NCBI RefSeq assembly: GCF_000247695.1 | Contig: NW_004624751.1 | Coordinates: 25,441,566-25,505,565 of the forward strand | Direction: 5' to 3' | From: Heterocephalus glaber | Taxonomy: Eukaryota; Chordata; Mammalia; Rodentia; Bathyergidae | DNA length: 64,000 nucleotides | Shown: positions 1 to 9,203 of the stretch, in pieces | Numbering within the stretch: the first letter of the stretch is position 1 | Layout: the number at the start of each line of letters is the position of its first letter | Notes under the pieces: generated by a model | Seen by the model: only the letters and a program-made list of their open reading frames with translations | Databases searched by the model: none | What the model was told of the DNA's origin: nothing | Program-made: the position numbers and the translations under genes

Positions 1-119
1 ATTTTAGGGTGAGAGTGAAATTCAGAGATATAAAAATGTAATGCTTGAGAATGAATCTAGACACTCTTCCGTTGTCCTTGGTTAATGTCTACATGATTCC
101 CTACTAAGCAATGGATGAT

Positions 120-312
120 GTTGCCAACAGCTATTGTTTATTAGGCATCAGGCATTTTCTACGAATCATCTCATTTATTCCAAATGGTAACCCTGAGAAG
201 TATTATTTTTCTTTCTTAGCCAGGAAATAACTCCACATTAAATAACTCTCCTAAGACCACATAGAATTCAAACCAAACTCAATATGCCTTCAACGTTGTT
301 TGAACTGCTGTA
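120..312 (-). repeat. MIR SINE, antisense, decayed
   Basis: The segment reads as reverse-strand MIR: a 'tattaggcatcaggcattt' start, an 'atctcatttattcc' middle, then 'taactctcctaagaccacat' and 'attcaaaccaaactc', in the order of the antisense MIR core. Divergence is high and no flanking duplication is left. Confidence 0.5.
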
Positions 313-2061
313 CCTCTCTCTGGTTAGAGTAGATTTAAAAAAATAAAGAACCAAAAAGCTTTCAACAATACTTTTAACTAAAGATAAATAAATATTCTAG
401 GTACACAAAAGACAAAACATCATAAAAATATAACTGTAAGCTGTAGCTTAAACATGCTTTCCCAAGATTCCAGTCTCATTCCAACATATTTTAAAATCTA
501 ATTCAGCAAGCAATGGGGTTCATTAAACTTTGACCTCATTTAAATTGTCAGGTAGAAGAAGCTTATAATAAACAGGCAAGAGCAAACAAAAATTGCGTAC
601 AAAGAGCTTTGGAAACATCTGAATACAAATCACTTTCTAAAGATAGGTTGCTCTTATCATTGATTGTATAAGAAATACAACATTAGATCTTCCGAGCATT
701 GCAATAATAATGGAGGAAAGCTCTTATGCTCAGAATGATTAAAGCATTTAACACACAAAATGAGCACTGGGGAGAAAAGTCTTGTCTTCATTATACTCAG
801 TGTTATGACACACAATGAATATAATCTCCCTTAGGTTTCACTAAACATCCAAGCTCTTTAATTTACATTATTTTATTCATTTGAATTCATCTTGGATTTA
901 CTAAAGAAAAAAAAAGACCTCACAATAAATGAAACAGTGTAGTTAGCAAGATACCTTAATAGATCTTATAAAATCCATGTGGCAGTAGAGTGAACATCAA
1001 CTTACCCTGAAGTCACATCGGTGGGTGGCCAAATGTTTTATGGGGTTAGAGCAAGTGTATTCATCGTTAGAAGATACTAATTAAAATTACGGACTGAATA
1101 TGCCCTTCAGGTTAAGTTATGATCAGGCAGTATCTCACAATTTTTGCCTCATATCCAAAGGATTTTATAACTAGGAAAATAGTCAAACCTATAGACTATA
1201 AAGTATTTGCTCTGATCCTTTGCAAAGAAGTAGACAATAAAGATAGACCTGGCTGAAGGGAAAATGGACTCATTGTTTTAAATCTCATTATATCTTAGAT
1301 ACTGTAATATCTTGGTATCTTATTTAATAGTAAGAATTTCAAAATTTTGAGGAGAGATTGATGACCATGATATACAGAGTTGTAAGACTTTCCAGAAAAT
1401 TATTTAAAATTATTTTCCCTTTAATAATTAAATTAAGGCATTGCAGTTTTAGCAAAAGTAGCAAAGGGAAGAAATTAAATGTTTTGCAGTTTTATCATCA
1501 AAATAAGCAGTGTGTTCACCTATGTTTTTATGTGTTGTCAAAAGACAGACTTATAATAAATTTAGTTACAGATTTGATTGGCTTATATATTGTATTTATA
1601 AATCAGAGCAACCCCAAGTCTACGAAATAAAATGGGTGCTTCCCTTCAACGAGCAGTGGCAGAACACCGGGGTTTGTTAGGTGGGAACAAAGAAGCAGAA
1701 CAATAGGAAAAAAATGGACAGGTTAATGTCCAGTTACTTCAGGTTACATTTTTCTTTTTCAAAATAAAGATAAAAACAGAGGGGACTTCCTTATTATGCT
1801 GACTCAGGTAGACTAGAATCTCCTGCTTTTAGGAAAAACCAGTCTGTTCAGGAATCTATGTGCTTTCTTCAAACTAATTTTGTTATGTGGCATTTAACAT
1901 GAGTAATTCCATTTTAATTTGTTCTGGACTGTTGGGGTCTGATGAAGGAGTTCTATTTAAAATTATGACCTTCCATAATTTTTAATTTACCATGTGTCTA
2001 TCTAAAGCAATAAAAATGATTTTTACAAATGTTTGTCTTTTTTGTCTAGTGTTTTTTTCAT
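313..2061. other. No recognised feature
   Basis: AT-rich sequence with no gene or repeat that I recognise. The longest open frame (1358-1630, + strand, 90 codons) is rich in Ile, Phe, Lys and Leu, as expected of chance frames in such sequence. Confidence 0.5.
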
Positions 2062-2175
2062 CTCTAAGTTCAGGAACTGTATCTGCTTTTGTCTTTATTG
2101 AGAACTCAGTACCCAGCATGCATGGTATAGTGTCTGGAATATACTACATCTCCATAAATATTTTCTGAATAAAAA
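2062..2175 (+). repeat. L2 LINE 3' end
   Basis: Matches the order of words at the L2 3' end: 'taagttcaggaactgtatct', then 'tagtgtctggaatatacta', then 'ccataaatattttctgaat'. Old and diverged. Confidence 0.55.
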
Positions 2176-2189
2176 AATGCAAATCTCTG

Positions 2190-2375
2190 TCTTTTTCCCT
2201 CTCTGTCCATATATATTTTTTATAGCATCTTTTTGATGACTGTATAATATTCTATACTGCAAATAAATTTTATTTATTTAGCCAAATTAATTTTTTTATC
2301 AAGGATGTTACTGATTTTTTCTTTTTACTGCTGTAAATGAGGCTAAAGATTTATGCTACAAAACATTTTCTTAGA
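2190..2375 (-). repeat. Old L1-type fragment, antisense
   Basis: 'gatgactgtataatattct' followed by an AT-rich 'tttatttagcca' stretch and 'actgctgtaaatgaggct' recalls the antisense 3' part of old L1 families. A similar segment occurs near 60600. The assignment is weak. About 390 bases of unrecognised AT-rich sequence follow before the pseudogene. Confidence 0.35.
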
Positions 2376-2769
2376 AATCCATTTTGACTTTTTTGGAATT
2401 GTTGTTGCAAATAAAAAGCAAGAATAAATAATTTAAAATTTTTAACATCAAAAACATCATGAAACATATTTAAATATTTTACATTGGAATGTATAAATAT
2501 GAAAGTAACTATTTTTCACACTTTCGTGACTTGAAAATCTTTGAAGAAAGTATGTGGGAAAATTTAGCTAGTGACTAAGCCTAATTGACCAGCATCTATT
2601 TCTTCATGAAATTTTGTTTTCTCAGGTGTACATTTTTGAAATAAATTATTTTCTCAATTTTGCTAATTATGAAACTATTGGAATGTTCCTTTTTTTGGAT
2701 GGCAGGAGTCCGTGGCATCTGGGGTCACTCAATGGCACACTTTGGCCTTTTTCTATACCTAGTGCAGTT

Positions 2770-3525
2770 GTGGCGCATGATGTCAGGCATCTGCAGTAAG
2801 TAGCAGCTCCAAAGCATTGGATTCTAGTTATAGCAAGCGCTGTGTTTGTTCCTTGTCATTGGCCCTCACAGGCTAAGAAGATGTCTTCTTTCTTTTTATA
2901 ATTTTTCTGAGGTAACCTTAGGTGCTTGCACCAAACTTAAATATACTTAGCCAGGACATAAAGTAAGGAAGATCTGCATGTAATGATTCATTTGTATTGA
3001 ATGCAAAATCCAAACTGATTTACCTACTGTACTGGTTTTATGGATGTTAGCATGGAAAATTTCCTTTTGATCTTTGACAACAAAGGGTCACTTTTTCATT
3101 CATCCTATAACAAGAAGCCAAGTATAAGTTGTACAAATTGAGAAAGATATTTGTGTGCACAAAAATGTCCCTCATCTGGTGACCTTAGATGCATGCTTCT
3201 GCTATTTGCTTCCCTGACCCCCTCAACAAGATCCAGATTGATTTGGAGACTGGAAAGATGACTGATTTCATCAAATTCCATACCTGTAAGGTGACTAAAC
3301 TGGGGAGAATCAGTGTGGCCACCAACAGAGACATCTTGGCTCTGTTGATATACTTATGTGAAAGACACCTTTGCCACCCAGTTCTCCAACATTTTTGTCT
3401 TTTTGAAAGGTAACAAATCATAGTTTTCACTTCCGTGAAGAAAAGGAATTCATCAAGAGACAGTGGGTATTATGGTCTCTAGTGACATGTTGGAGAAATC
3501 TTTGTAGTAAATTAAAGTTAATATA
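2770..3525 (+). pseudogene. RPS4X: Processed pseudogene of ribosomal protein S4, X-linked type
   Basis: A full-length, intronless and badly decayed copy of RPS4X mRNA; the parent encodes a component of the 40S subunit. The order of matches follows the 263-residue protein. The initiator equivalent at 2770-2772 is GTG. 'gcagctccaaagcattgg' (AAPKHW) lies near 2800, 'gtaaggaagatctgcatg' (VKKICM) near 2963, 'gccaagtataag' (AKYK) near 3117, 'cagattgatttggagact' (QIDLET) near 3233, and 'gatttcatcaaattc' (DFIKF) near 3265. The C-terminal 'cagtggg' is followed at 3468-3470 by TAT instead of the stop, and then by a recognisable 3' UTR. A TAA at 2797-2799 ends the frame after nine codons. Frameshifts and about 90 bases of deletion follow, including part of the C-terminal region. 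No introns and an AT-rich tail indicate L1-mediated retroposition. Flanking TSDs are no longer visible. The parent assignment is confident; function is excluded by the stops. Confidence 0.92.
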
Positions 3526-4264
3526 ACATAATTTTTTAAAAACACACCCTTCACACTGTGAAAGTCAAAATCCTTTGGTAAGATGAATAAAATTTTAGTA
3601 GATGAAAACCTTTCTTTGGATGGTGAAGATTAATGACACATCCCAAATATCACTTAATAAAGCAAGTACACTTGGAACAATAATCCATGTCTGAGAGGTG
3701 TCAGGCTAGAAAGAATTTAACACCACAAAGTAACTATAAATAAACAAGCTACTTTTGAAGAACTATTGCATAATTATTGGTGTCAAAGAAGGAATTTGGA
3801 AATAAGATAGCTATCAACCAGCAATTTTGGTGATAATATTATTTTAGAATTCTTCATTAGTGAAGAAAGAGAAAATTCTTTACAATAAATGTAAATATAG
3901 AGATTTTACAATTCTCCCTTGATTCGAGGACAGAATTTAATTTATGTTCTTGAATTTGATCCTTAAAATGTATTTTCAAGGAATATACAATATATTGTAC
4001 CTCATATACTCCAAGCATTTCAAAAAGTCCATGAACTCCTTGAAAGTAAGTTTTCAAGTTAGATAAACAATGGTACTAAATAATTTAATTTTAAAAGCAT
4101 GAAAAAGACAAAGGCACAAATATTTAATAAAATGTCTATGATAGTGAATTAAGATCATTAAGGAAATGACCTATGGAACTGAGAAGGACAACTCTGACAT
4201 GTGCTCAGAAACAGTAAGAACAAAGACTGGGTCCAGAGGTCATGGCCACAGATTCCTGTGAGGA
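3526..4264. other. No recognised feature
   Basis: AT-rich unique or unrecognisable sequence. Antisense open frames of 60-70 codons here have no family features. Confidence 0.5.
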
Positions 4265-4385
4265 ACATCCAAGTATAGAGTCACCTGTGGTACTTGCTAA
4301 AAATACCTTGATCCTGAAGCAAGGTCTCTCAGTAAGCAGCCTAGGAAGACTGGGTTTTAGAAAGCACCATGGATGATTTTTTTTT
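4265..4385 (+). repeat. Possible MER5-type hAT fragment
   Basis: 'gagtcacctgtggtacttgc' then 'aaaaataccttgatcctgaa' resembles the centre of MER5A, a non-autonomous hAT-Charlie transposon. No terminal repeats or 8-bp duplication are seen. Confidence 0.4.
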
Positions 4386-4868
4386 TTTATCATTAGGGAA
4401 GTTGGAAAAAACATTGTACTAGTGAATGAAGCCTAATATAATGGAGGAAGAGTCCAAGCTGATAAAGTGCAGTGAGAGATGATTGGGAATGAGGAGGCTC
4501 AATTGCAAGGGAGAAGAGGTGGAAAGGCATTGGATTTCCACTATTTAAACCAAGGACCCTAGTCATATCTGGCACAGAATAAGGACTTATTAATGTCAGT
4601 TAAGGAGAATCAAATTTTGAATACCACATTCAGATATGCAAAGAAAGGCACCTTTATGTTTTGTAACTGACCTAGTCTTCCTTATGGAAGTGATAAAGGA
4701 GTAATGCAGAAAAAGAATGGAATTGAATTCAGTACACCCAATCTGATTTGTTAATTCAAATAATCTCAATATGAGAATAGATGATCACCCATGGGAGATG
4801 TGTATGGTCTGTATGTGGAAGTTGTACACATCACTTTTGTTTCTTGTTATTTAGCTTTGAAATGATTC

Positions 4869-4871
<3 letters not shown>
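4386..4871. other. No recognised feature
   Basis: Nothing recognised apart from a short A/T run at the left edge. Confidence 0.5.

Positions 4872-4916
<45 letters not shown>
4872..4916. repeat. (AC)n microsatellite
   Basis: About 22 uninterrupted AC dinucleotides. It creates artificial Thr/His and Val/Cys runs in overlapping open frames on both strands; those frames are not genes. Confidence 0.97.
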
Positions 4917-4919
<3 letters not shown>

Positions 4920-5844
4920 TGCTACCTACACAGTCATGTTTTATTGTGATAAGAACTTGGAGTGAACCTCTCCCACTTCCATTGAGAATGTGGCATAACA
5001 CCTTGTTGGACACCACATATGAGCTATTAACCTAAAACTCAAGAGTTTGACAGATCCTTTGAGAGTTCAGGCCACAGCAAGGCCAAGGTATTTACCTCTC
5101 TGAGGACTGAGTGCCTTTGAAGAGATTGGGCTCCACTGCTTGCTCTCAGTTGCTTCCCAGTGCCACCACCTGTTAGATTTCCAGCTAATATCAAAACCCT
5201 GTCTGCCTATACCTGCACAACTTTCCAGTATCAAGAGACCTTATGTCTCCAGGTATGGCCATTGTTTCAATCACACCACTCTCCTGAGCACCGCTCTCAT
5301 AAAGGTGTACTTTAAACTTTAACTGAACTTTCTTCAGAGGGCTGCTTTTATCCTAATTGAGCAACTAGACATTAATAATTTAGAACTCATTCATGATGTA
5401 GGTAATGTACCTCATCTATGGAATGTATTTCTTGTGACATTTGTTCTTATTATTCTCCCCTCTTTAAGCATTTGTCAGTCAAAGGAAACAATCTCTTTAT
5501 ATGGTAACAAGCCATATGATTGCTGAAGTCACAATTTCTGAAGTTACAGCAATTATCTCCTTATTTTAATCATTATTGTCAATAGATTAGACTTTGGTCA
5601 CTCAGTCACACAAATGGCAGAGACTCTAGTTCATGCCCAGGGAAATAAAAGGGGAAGGTTTTGGAACAAAGAATAGTTTCTGCTACTGTCATCTTAACTC
5701 TTGCCACTGAATCTCCTTGAACCCAATTGTGTAAAATGGTCAAAATGGGATAGAAGAAGCACTTTTCAACTAGTAGTTTGAAATCCTAAAAACCCTATGA
5801 CAATTATTTACTATCTGAAACTACTAACCAAAGCATTGATTTGG
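4917..5844. other. No recognised feature
   Basis: AT-rich sequence without a gene or a repeat I can name. Confidence 0.45.
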
Positions 5845-6066
5845 ATTAGAGCTTTCCACCTTGCCAGCACTGATATTTTGGTCCAAATAATTCTTTTTTT
5901 GTAGATGCTGTCATGTACACCAGAAGGTGTGTAGTTGTATCCTGACCTTTACTTACTGGATGCCAGAAGCATGTCCCTCCAGCTGGGATGACCAAGTGTC
6001 TCTGGATATTGCCAAATTCTTTCTAGGGAAGAAAAAATTGCTCCAGGTTAGAAGTCATTGATATAC
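5845..6066 (+). repeat. Non-autonomous hAT-Charlie-type DNA transposon
   Basis: The order of words follows a common mammalian hAT MITE: 'gccagcactgatattttggt', 'aataattctttttttgtaga', 'tactggatgccagaagcat', 'gtctctggatattgccaaat' and 'attgctccaggttagaagtc'. The terminal repeats are recognisable but degraded. No clear 8-bp target duplication remains. I cannot say which MER subfamily it is. Confidence 0.6.
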
Positions 6067-6239
6067 TCAGAAAGACAATGATTAGAAGGGATTGAAAGAA
6101 GTTAACTAGCATTGCTTTCCAATTAAAGATGACCAGAAATGTTTATATACATGCAATTTAACCTTCTGATTGTAAATCTCATTGATTACATTTTACTTGT
6201 ATTTCAAATCCTTTCAAATAGCCTTTCAATTGTGCTTAA

Positions 6240-6608
6240 CGAGCCCCATTTTGGGATCAAAGCACCCATTTTCCTCCCTTCAGGAAAGAAAGCTGCTTGT
6301 GGTTCACAGTAGAGTCCTTCTCTGGCATCTGCTCCTAACCCCAGGGACTCCGAGGGCCTTGCCCTCAGGAGCCAGCCCTTGTCTTAAGACAGGTGGATGC
6401 AGGAGGCAGGGTGTAAAAGGTTTACACCCTACTTCAGTTGAGAAGCTTCTGAGACTTCTATAGCAACTGTACTGCATTTCCTCTTTTTCCTGGGCACAGT
6501 CTTGTCATCCTTCACTTCTTTATAGGTGTTACTCCATGGGGCAATCCCAGTAAACTCCCTGGATGAAAATCTGTCTTTGAGTCTATTTTTATAGAACAGA
6601 ACCTACAA
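6240..6608 (+). repeat. Possible old LTR fragment
   Basis: A GC-richer island in AT-rich surroundings. Its right end, 'agtaaactccctggatgaaa' then 'gtctttgagtctattttta' and 'agaacctacaatgc', resembles the 3' end of some mammalian ERV LTRs. It holds a perfect hairpin at 6408-6430. A 93-codon open frame (6182-6463) has no recognisable family. Confidence 0.3.
6408..6430. other. Perfect 10-bp inverted repeat with a 3-base loop
   Basis: Arms 6408-6417 (agggtgtaaa) and 6421-6430 (tttacaccct) are exact reverse complements around the spacer 'agg'. No U-run follows and no function can be assigned. Confidence 0.85.
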
Positions 6609-7309
6609 TGCACATCTGAAACATTTTATTTTAACTTAACACAAATGCTAGTGTTGTTTCCCCCCACTCTTTTGATGTTGCAAATATGCATTTTCTTTCC
6701 TTCCAGTTCTGCTTAGTAGAGTTTCATCATCCTTTATGCATTAGCCATATGTACAAGTTCAAGTTTCAGTTTGTTTAAATGGAAAGAAAACCAAAATATA
6801 CAATGCAAGACAGAATACAGAATACATTAGATTTTAGAAACTATTTTACAGTCGTGTTGGCATATCTACTTCAAGAACAGTTTTAGTTACAGACTCGCTT
6901 TTGACCTTGTCTCTCCAGAGCATTTAACTTAATCATTGAAACAATTATTTTTTTACACAGTCATATTATTTGTTTACATACTATTTAATTCAATTACAAT
7001 TATAATTATATACAAAACCTGCCTAAATAGTTGAGAACAAGCATAACCAAATATAAATCCACCTACTGAACAGAAGTCAGAGGTGTGCAGTAGCTAATAA
7101 GGGGAAATATTTTTGCATTATAGACATCACTGTGTTTGACAACACAAAAGGATAATCCACTTAGTTACATAGGTAGAGGTCACAGAGCTTCTAGACCCAC
7201 CACATAAAAGAATCTAGGGAATTCAGGGCTTGATCCTTGTTTGATCAGTGTGAATTGGTCAGAAATGTAGAGCAGCATCATATCCCTCCAAGAGACCTGA
7301 TGTCTTTTC
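6609..7309. other. No recognised feature
   Basis: AT-rich sequence. Nothing that I can name. Confidence 0.45.
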
Positions 7310-7420
7310 AGATTGGTTATTACAGGTAAGGAAATTGAGACTTAGATTAATTGTCTTGGTTTTAGACAGTTTTAGAAATCAAGTTTCTGACTCTTTGATC
7401 AATACTCTTTCTGATACACA
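7310..7420 (-). repeat. Possible MIR, antisense
   Basis: 'ttattacaggtaaggaaatt' followed by 'gagacttagattaattgtc' matches the antisense MIR core (counterpart of 'cagatgaggaaactgag'). Diverged and partial. Confidence 0.4.
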
Positions 7421-7501
7421 ATAGATCTAGACTAGAGAGCTTGATTAAGCATTTTAATTTATTCACAAATCTTAGACTTTTGGTTACTTGAAAATAGCAC
7501 T

Positions 7502-7517
7502 AAAATTTGACTTACTC
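7502..7517. repeat. Left TSD of L1 copy 1
   Basis: 'aaaatttgacttactc' here pairs with 'aaaatattcgacttactc' at 13303-13320. The last nine bases are identical. Confidence 0.8.
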
Positions 7518-8049
7518 TACCATCCTTAAATGTACACAGATCCCAATGAGAACCCGGTGTGGACCAGAGCAGCATGGATGCAGGCAGGTCTAGCTAAGGC
7601 ACCACCCCGACCCCACCCACTTGGCCACACAGGCCCCAGTGAAAGACCCACTTGGAAAAGAGCTGCAGAGACACACAAGCAACAGCCAGAGGCCTGCCTC
7701 TATTATATTGGTAAGTGCATGTAGACCCTAGTCAGAAGCCTGCTCAGAAACCAGTGACTGGTGTGCACAGCCCCCAGCCAAAGGCCCACCCAGACAACAG
7801 CTACTCAGATGGGCAGGCCCTAGACAGAGGAATGCCTAGATACAGTCCCAAGAGTGCACAGGCCCAAACCAAAATTCAGCTCTGACAACAGGACAGCACA
7901 GGAATCCAGAAGACCACCACTCTGAACCCAGAAATTGGTGCACTGGTGAGCAGCAGAGCGAAGGCTGCTCCTGGCTTGCTGAGAAGTGAAGACCACTGGG
8001 TGAGCAAAAAGTTACCTCAACAAAGGCACAGCAGGCTGCATCTGTTGAA
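7518..8049 (+). promoter_or_regulatory. 5' leader of L1 copy 1
   Basis: GC-richer leader with many 'ccca', 'cagac' and 'ggcc' words, upstream of the ORF1 start. In L1 the leader holds the internal RNA polymerase II promoter. It shows no extended similarity to the leaders of copies 2 and 3, although ORF1 begins with related sequence in all three. A 64-codon frame (7530-7724) is probably chance. The element may be 5'-truncated inside the leader. Confidence 0.7.
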
Positions 8050-9166
8050 ATGAGAAGACACTTAAACAGGTATCAAAACCAGACTTCCAGATCATCTAAG
8101 GCAACCCCAAAGGTCAACAAGATGGAACAATCTGATACTCAAGCACCTGGACTCCTTGAACCAGCAATGAAACAGGATCTGGAAAAACTGAAATCAGAAA
8201 TAATTTCTCAGATGATGTCAGAGATTGTGTCTATAGTGCAAGACATGATTAATAAATCTAGATCAGACACAGAAAAAAAAATGGAGAAGCTGAGGAACAA
8301 GATGGAATCTCAATATAGAAAACAAATGGAATCCATAAAACAAATACAAACAGATTTCCAGGAGATTAAAAATTCCATTGAAAGTTTACACACCAGAATG
8401 AGCCAACGTGAGGATAGAAGACAAGATTGCAATTAGTGGCCAGGAAAATAAAAATTTCATAAAAATAATAAGGGACCATGAGATATCATTCCAGCAGCTG
8501 CTAGATGATGCAAAGAAGAATAACATAAGACTGATCAGAGTCAATGAAGAAATAAGAGAGAGTGCAAACAACATTTAAAAAAAAAGCTGTTCACAGAAGT
8601 AATACGAGAAAACTTCCCAAGCAGGGGGAAAGAACTTGACATACAGATAAGTGAGGTATACAGGATTCTGACTAGCCTTCATCAAAAAAAATCTACACTG
8701 GGCTGGGGATTTAGCTCAGTGGTTTCACCACCTACTGCGCGAGCACAAGGACCTGAGTTCAATCCCTGGAACTGAGGCATATGACAGTTAAGAATCCAGA
8801 AACCCAACAGAAAAACAAAATTCTACAAGCAGTTAGAGAAAAGAAACAAATCACATACAAAAGAAAACCCATCTGAATCCATGAGACTTCTCAACACAAA
8901 CCCTCAAGGCAAGAAGAGCTTGGAGTGACATATTTCAAGCTCTAAAGGAAGACAACCTCCAACCCAGATTGATGTACCCTGCAAAACTATCTTTCAAAAT
9001 TGATGGAAAAGTAAGATACTTTCATGACAAAGAGCACTTGAGGAACTTCATGAATACCAAAACAACATTCCAATAAATTTTAGGTGATATCCTAGGAAAA
9101 GACAATGAGGATCACAGCCCCAGGAAGCTCAGCAGAATGAATCCATCAGGAATGACAAGAAATTAA
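8050..9166 (+). pseudogene. L1 ORF1 (ORF1p) remnant, copy 1
   Basis: ORF1p is the trimeric RNA-binding chaperone of L1. The start ATG at 8050 opens a Lys/Arg/Ser-rich N-terminus (MRRHLNRYQNQTSR). From about residue 35 a coiled coil follows, rich in Glu, Lys, Met, Ile and Gln with heptad spacing. The first frame stops after 128 codons (8434-8436). The coding sense then continues in another frame ('EISFQQLLDDAKKNNIRL'), is interrupted by an ID SINE at 8700-8778, and resumes in the RNA-binding region ('QPRLMYPAKLSFKIDGKVRY' equivalent at 8960-9020). It ends at TAA 9164-9166. At least two frameshifts plus the SINE make it non-functional. The boundaries rest on alignment with copy 2. Confidence 0.85.
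8700..8778 (+). mobile_element. ID-type SINE inside L1 ORF1
   Basis: 'gggctggggatttagctcag' (A-box region) and 'cctgagttcaatccctgg' (B-box region) mark a tRNA-derived ID SINE. Compared with copy 2, whose ORF1 reads on from 'aaaatctacacc' without it, this is an insertion. Unusually, no A-tail and no clear target duplication are present, and a few L1 bases at the junction differ. Confidence 0.88.
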
Positions 9167-9203
9167 ATGCAAAGGGATAAAATCCAACAAAAAAGAAAAA
9201 GTC

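Noticed and set aside
1358..1630. 90-codon open frame
   Set aside because: Composition of chance AT-rich translation, no motif, no neighbouring support.
4781..5035. Open frames across the AC repeat on both strands
   Set aside because: They owe their length to the microsatellite, which has no stops in either sense.
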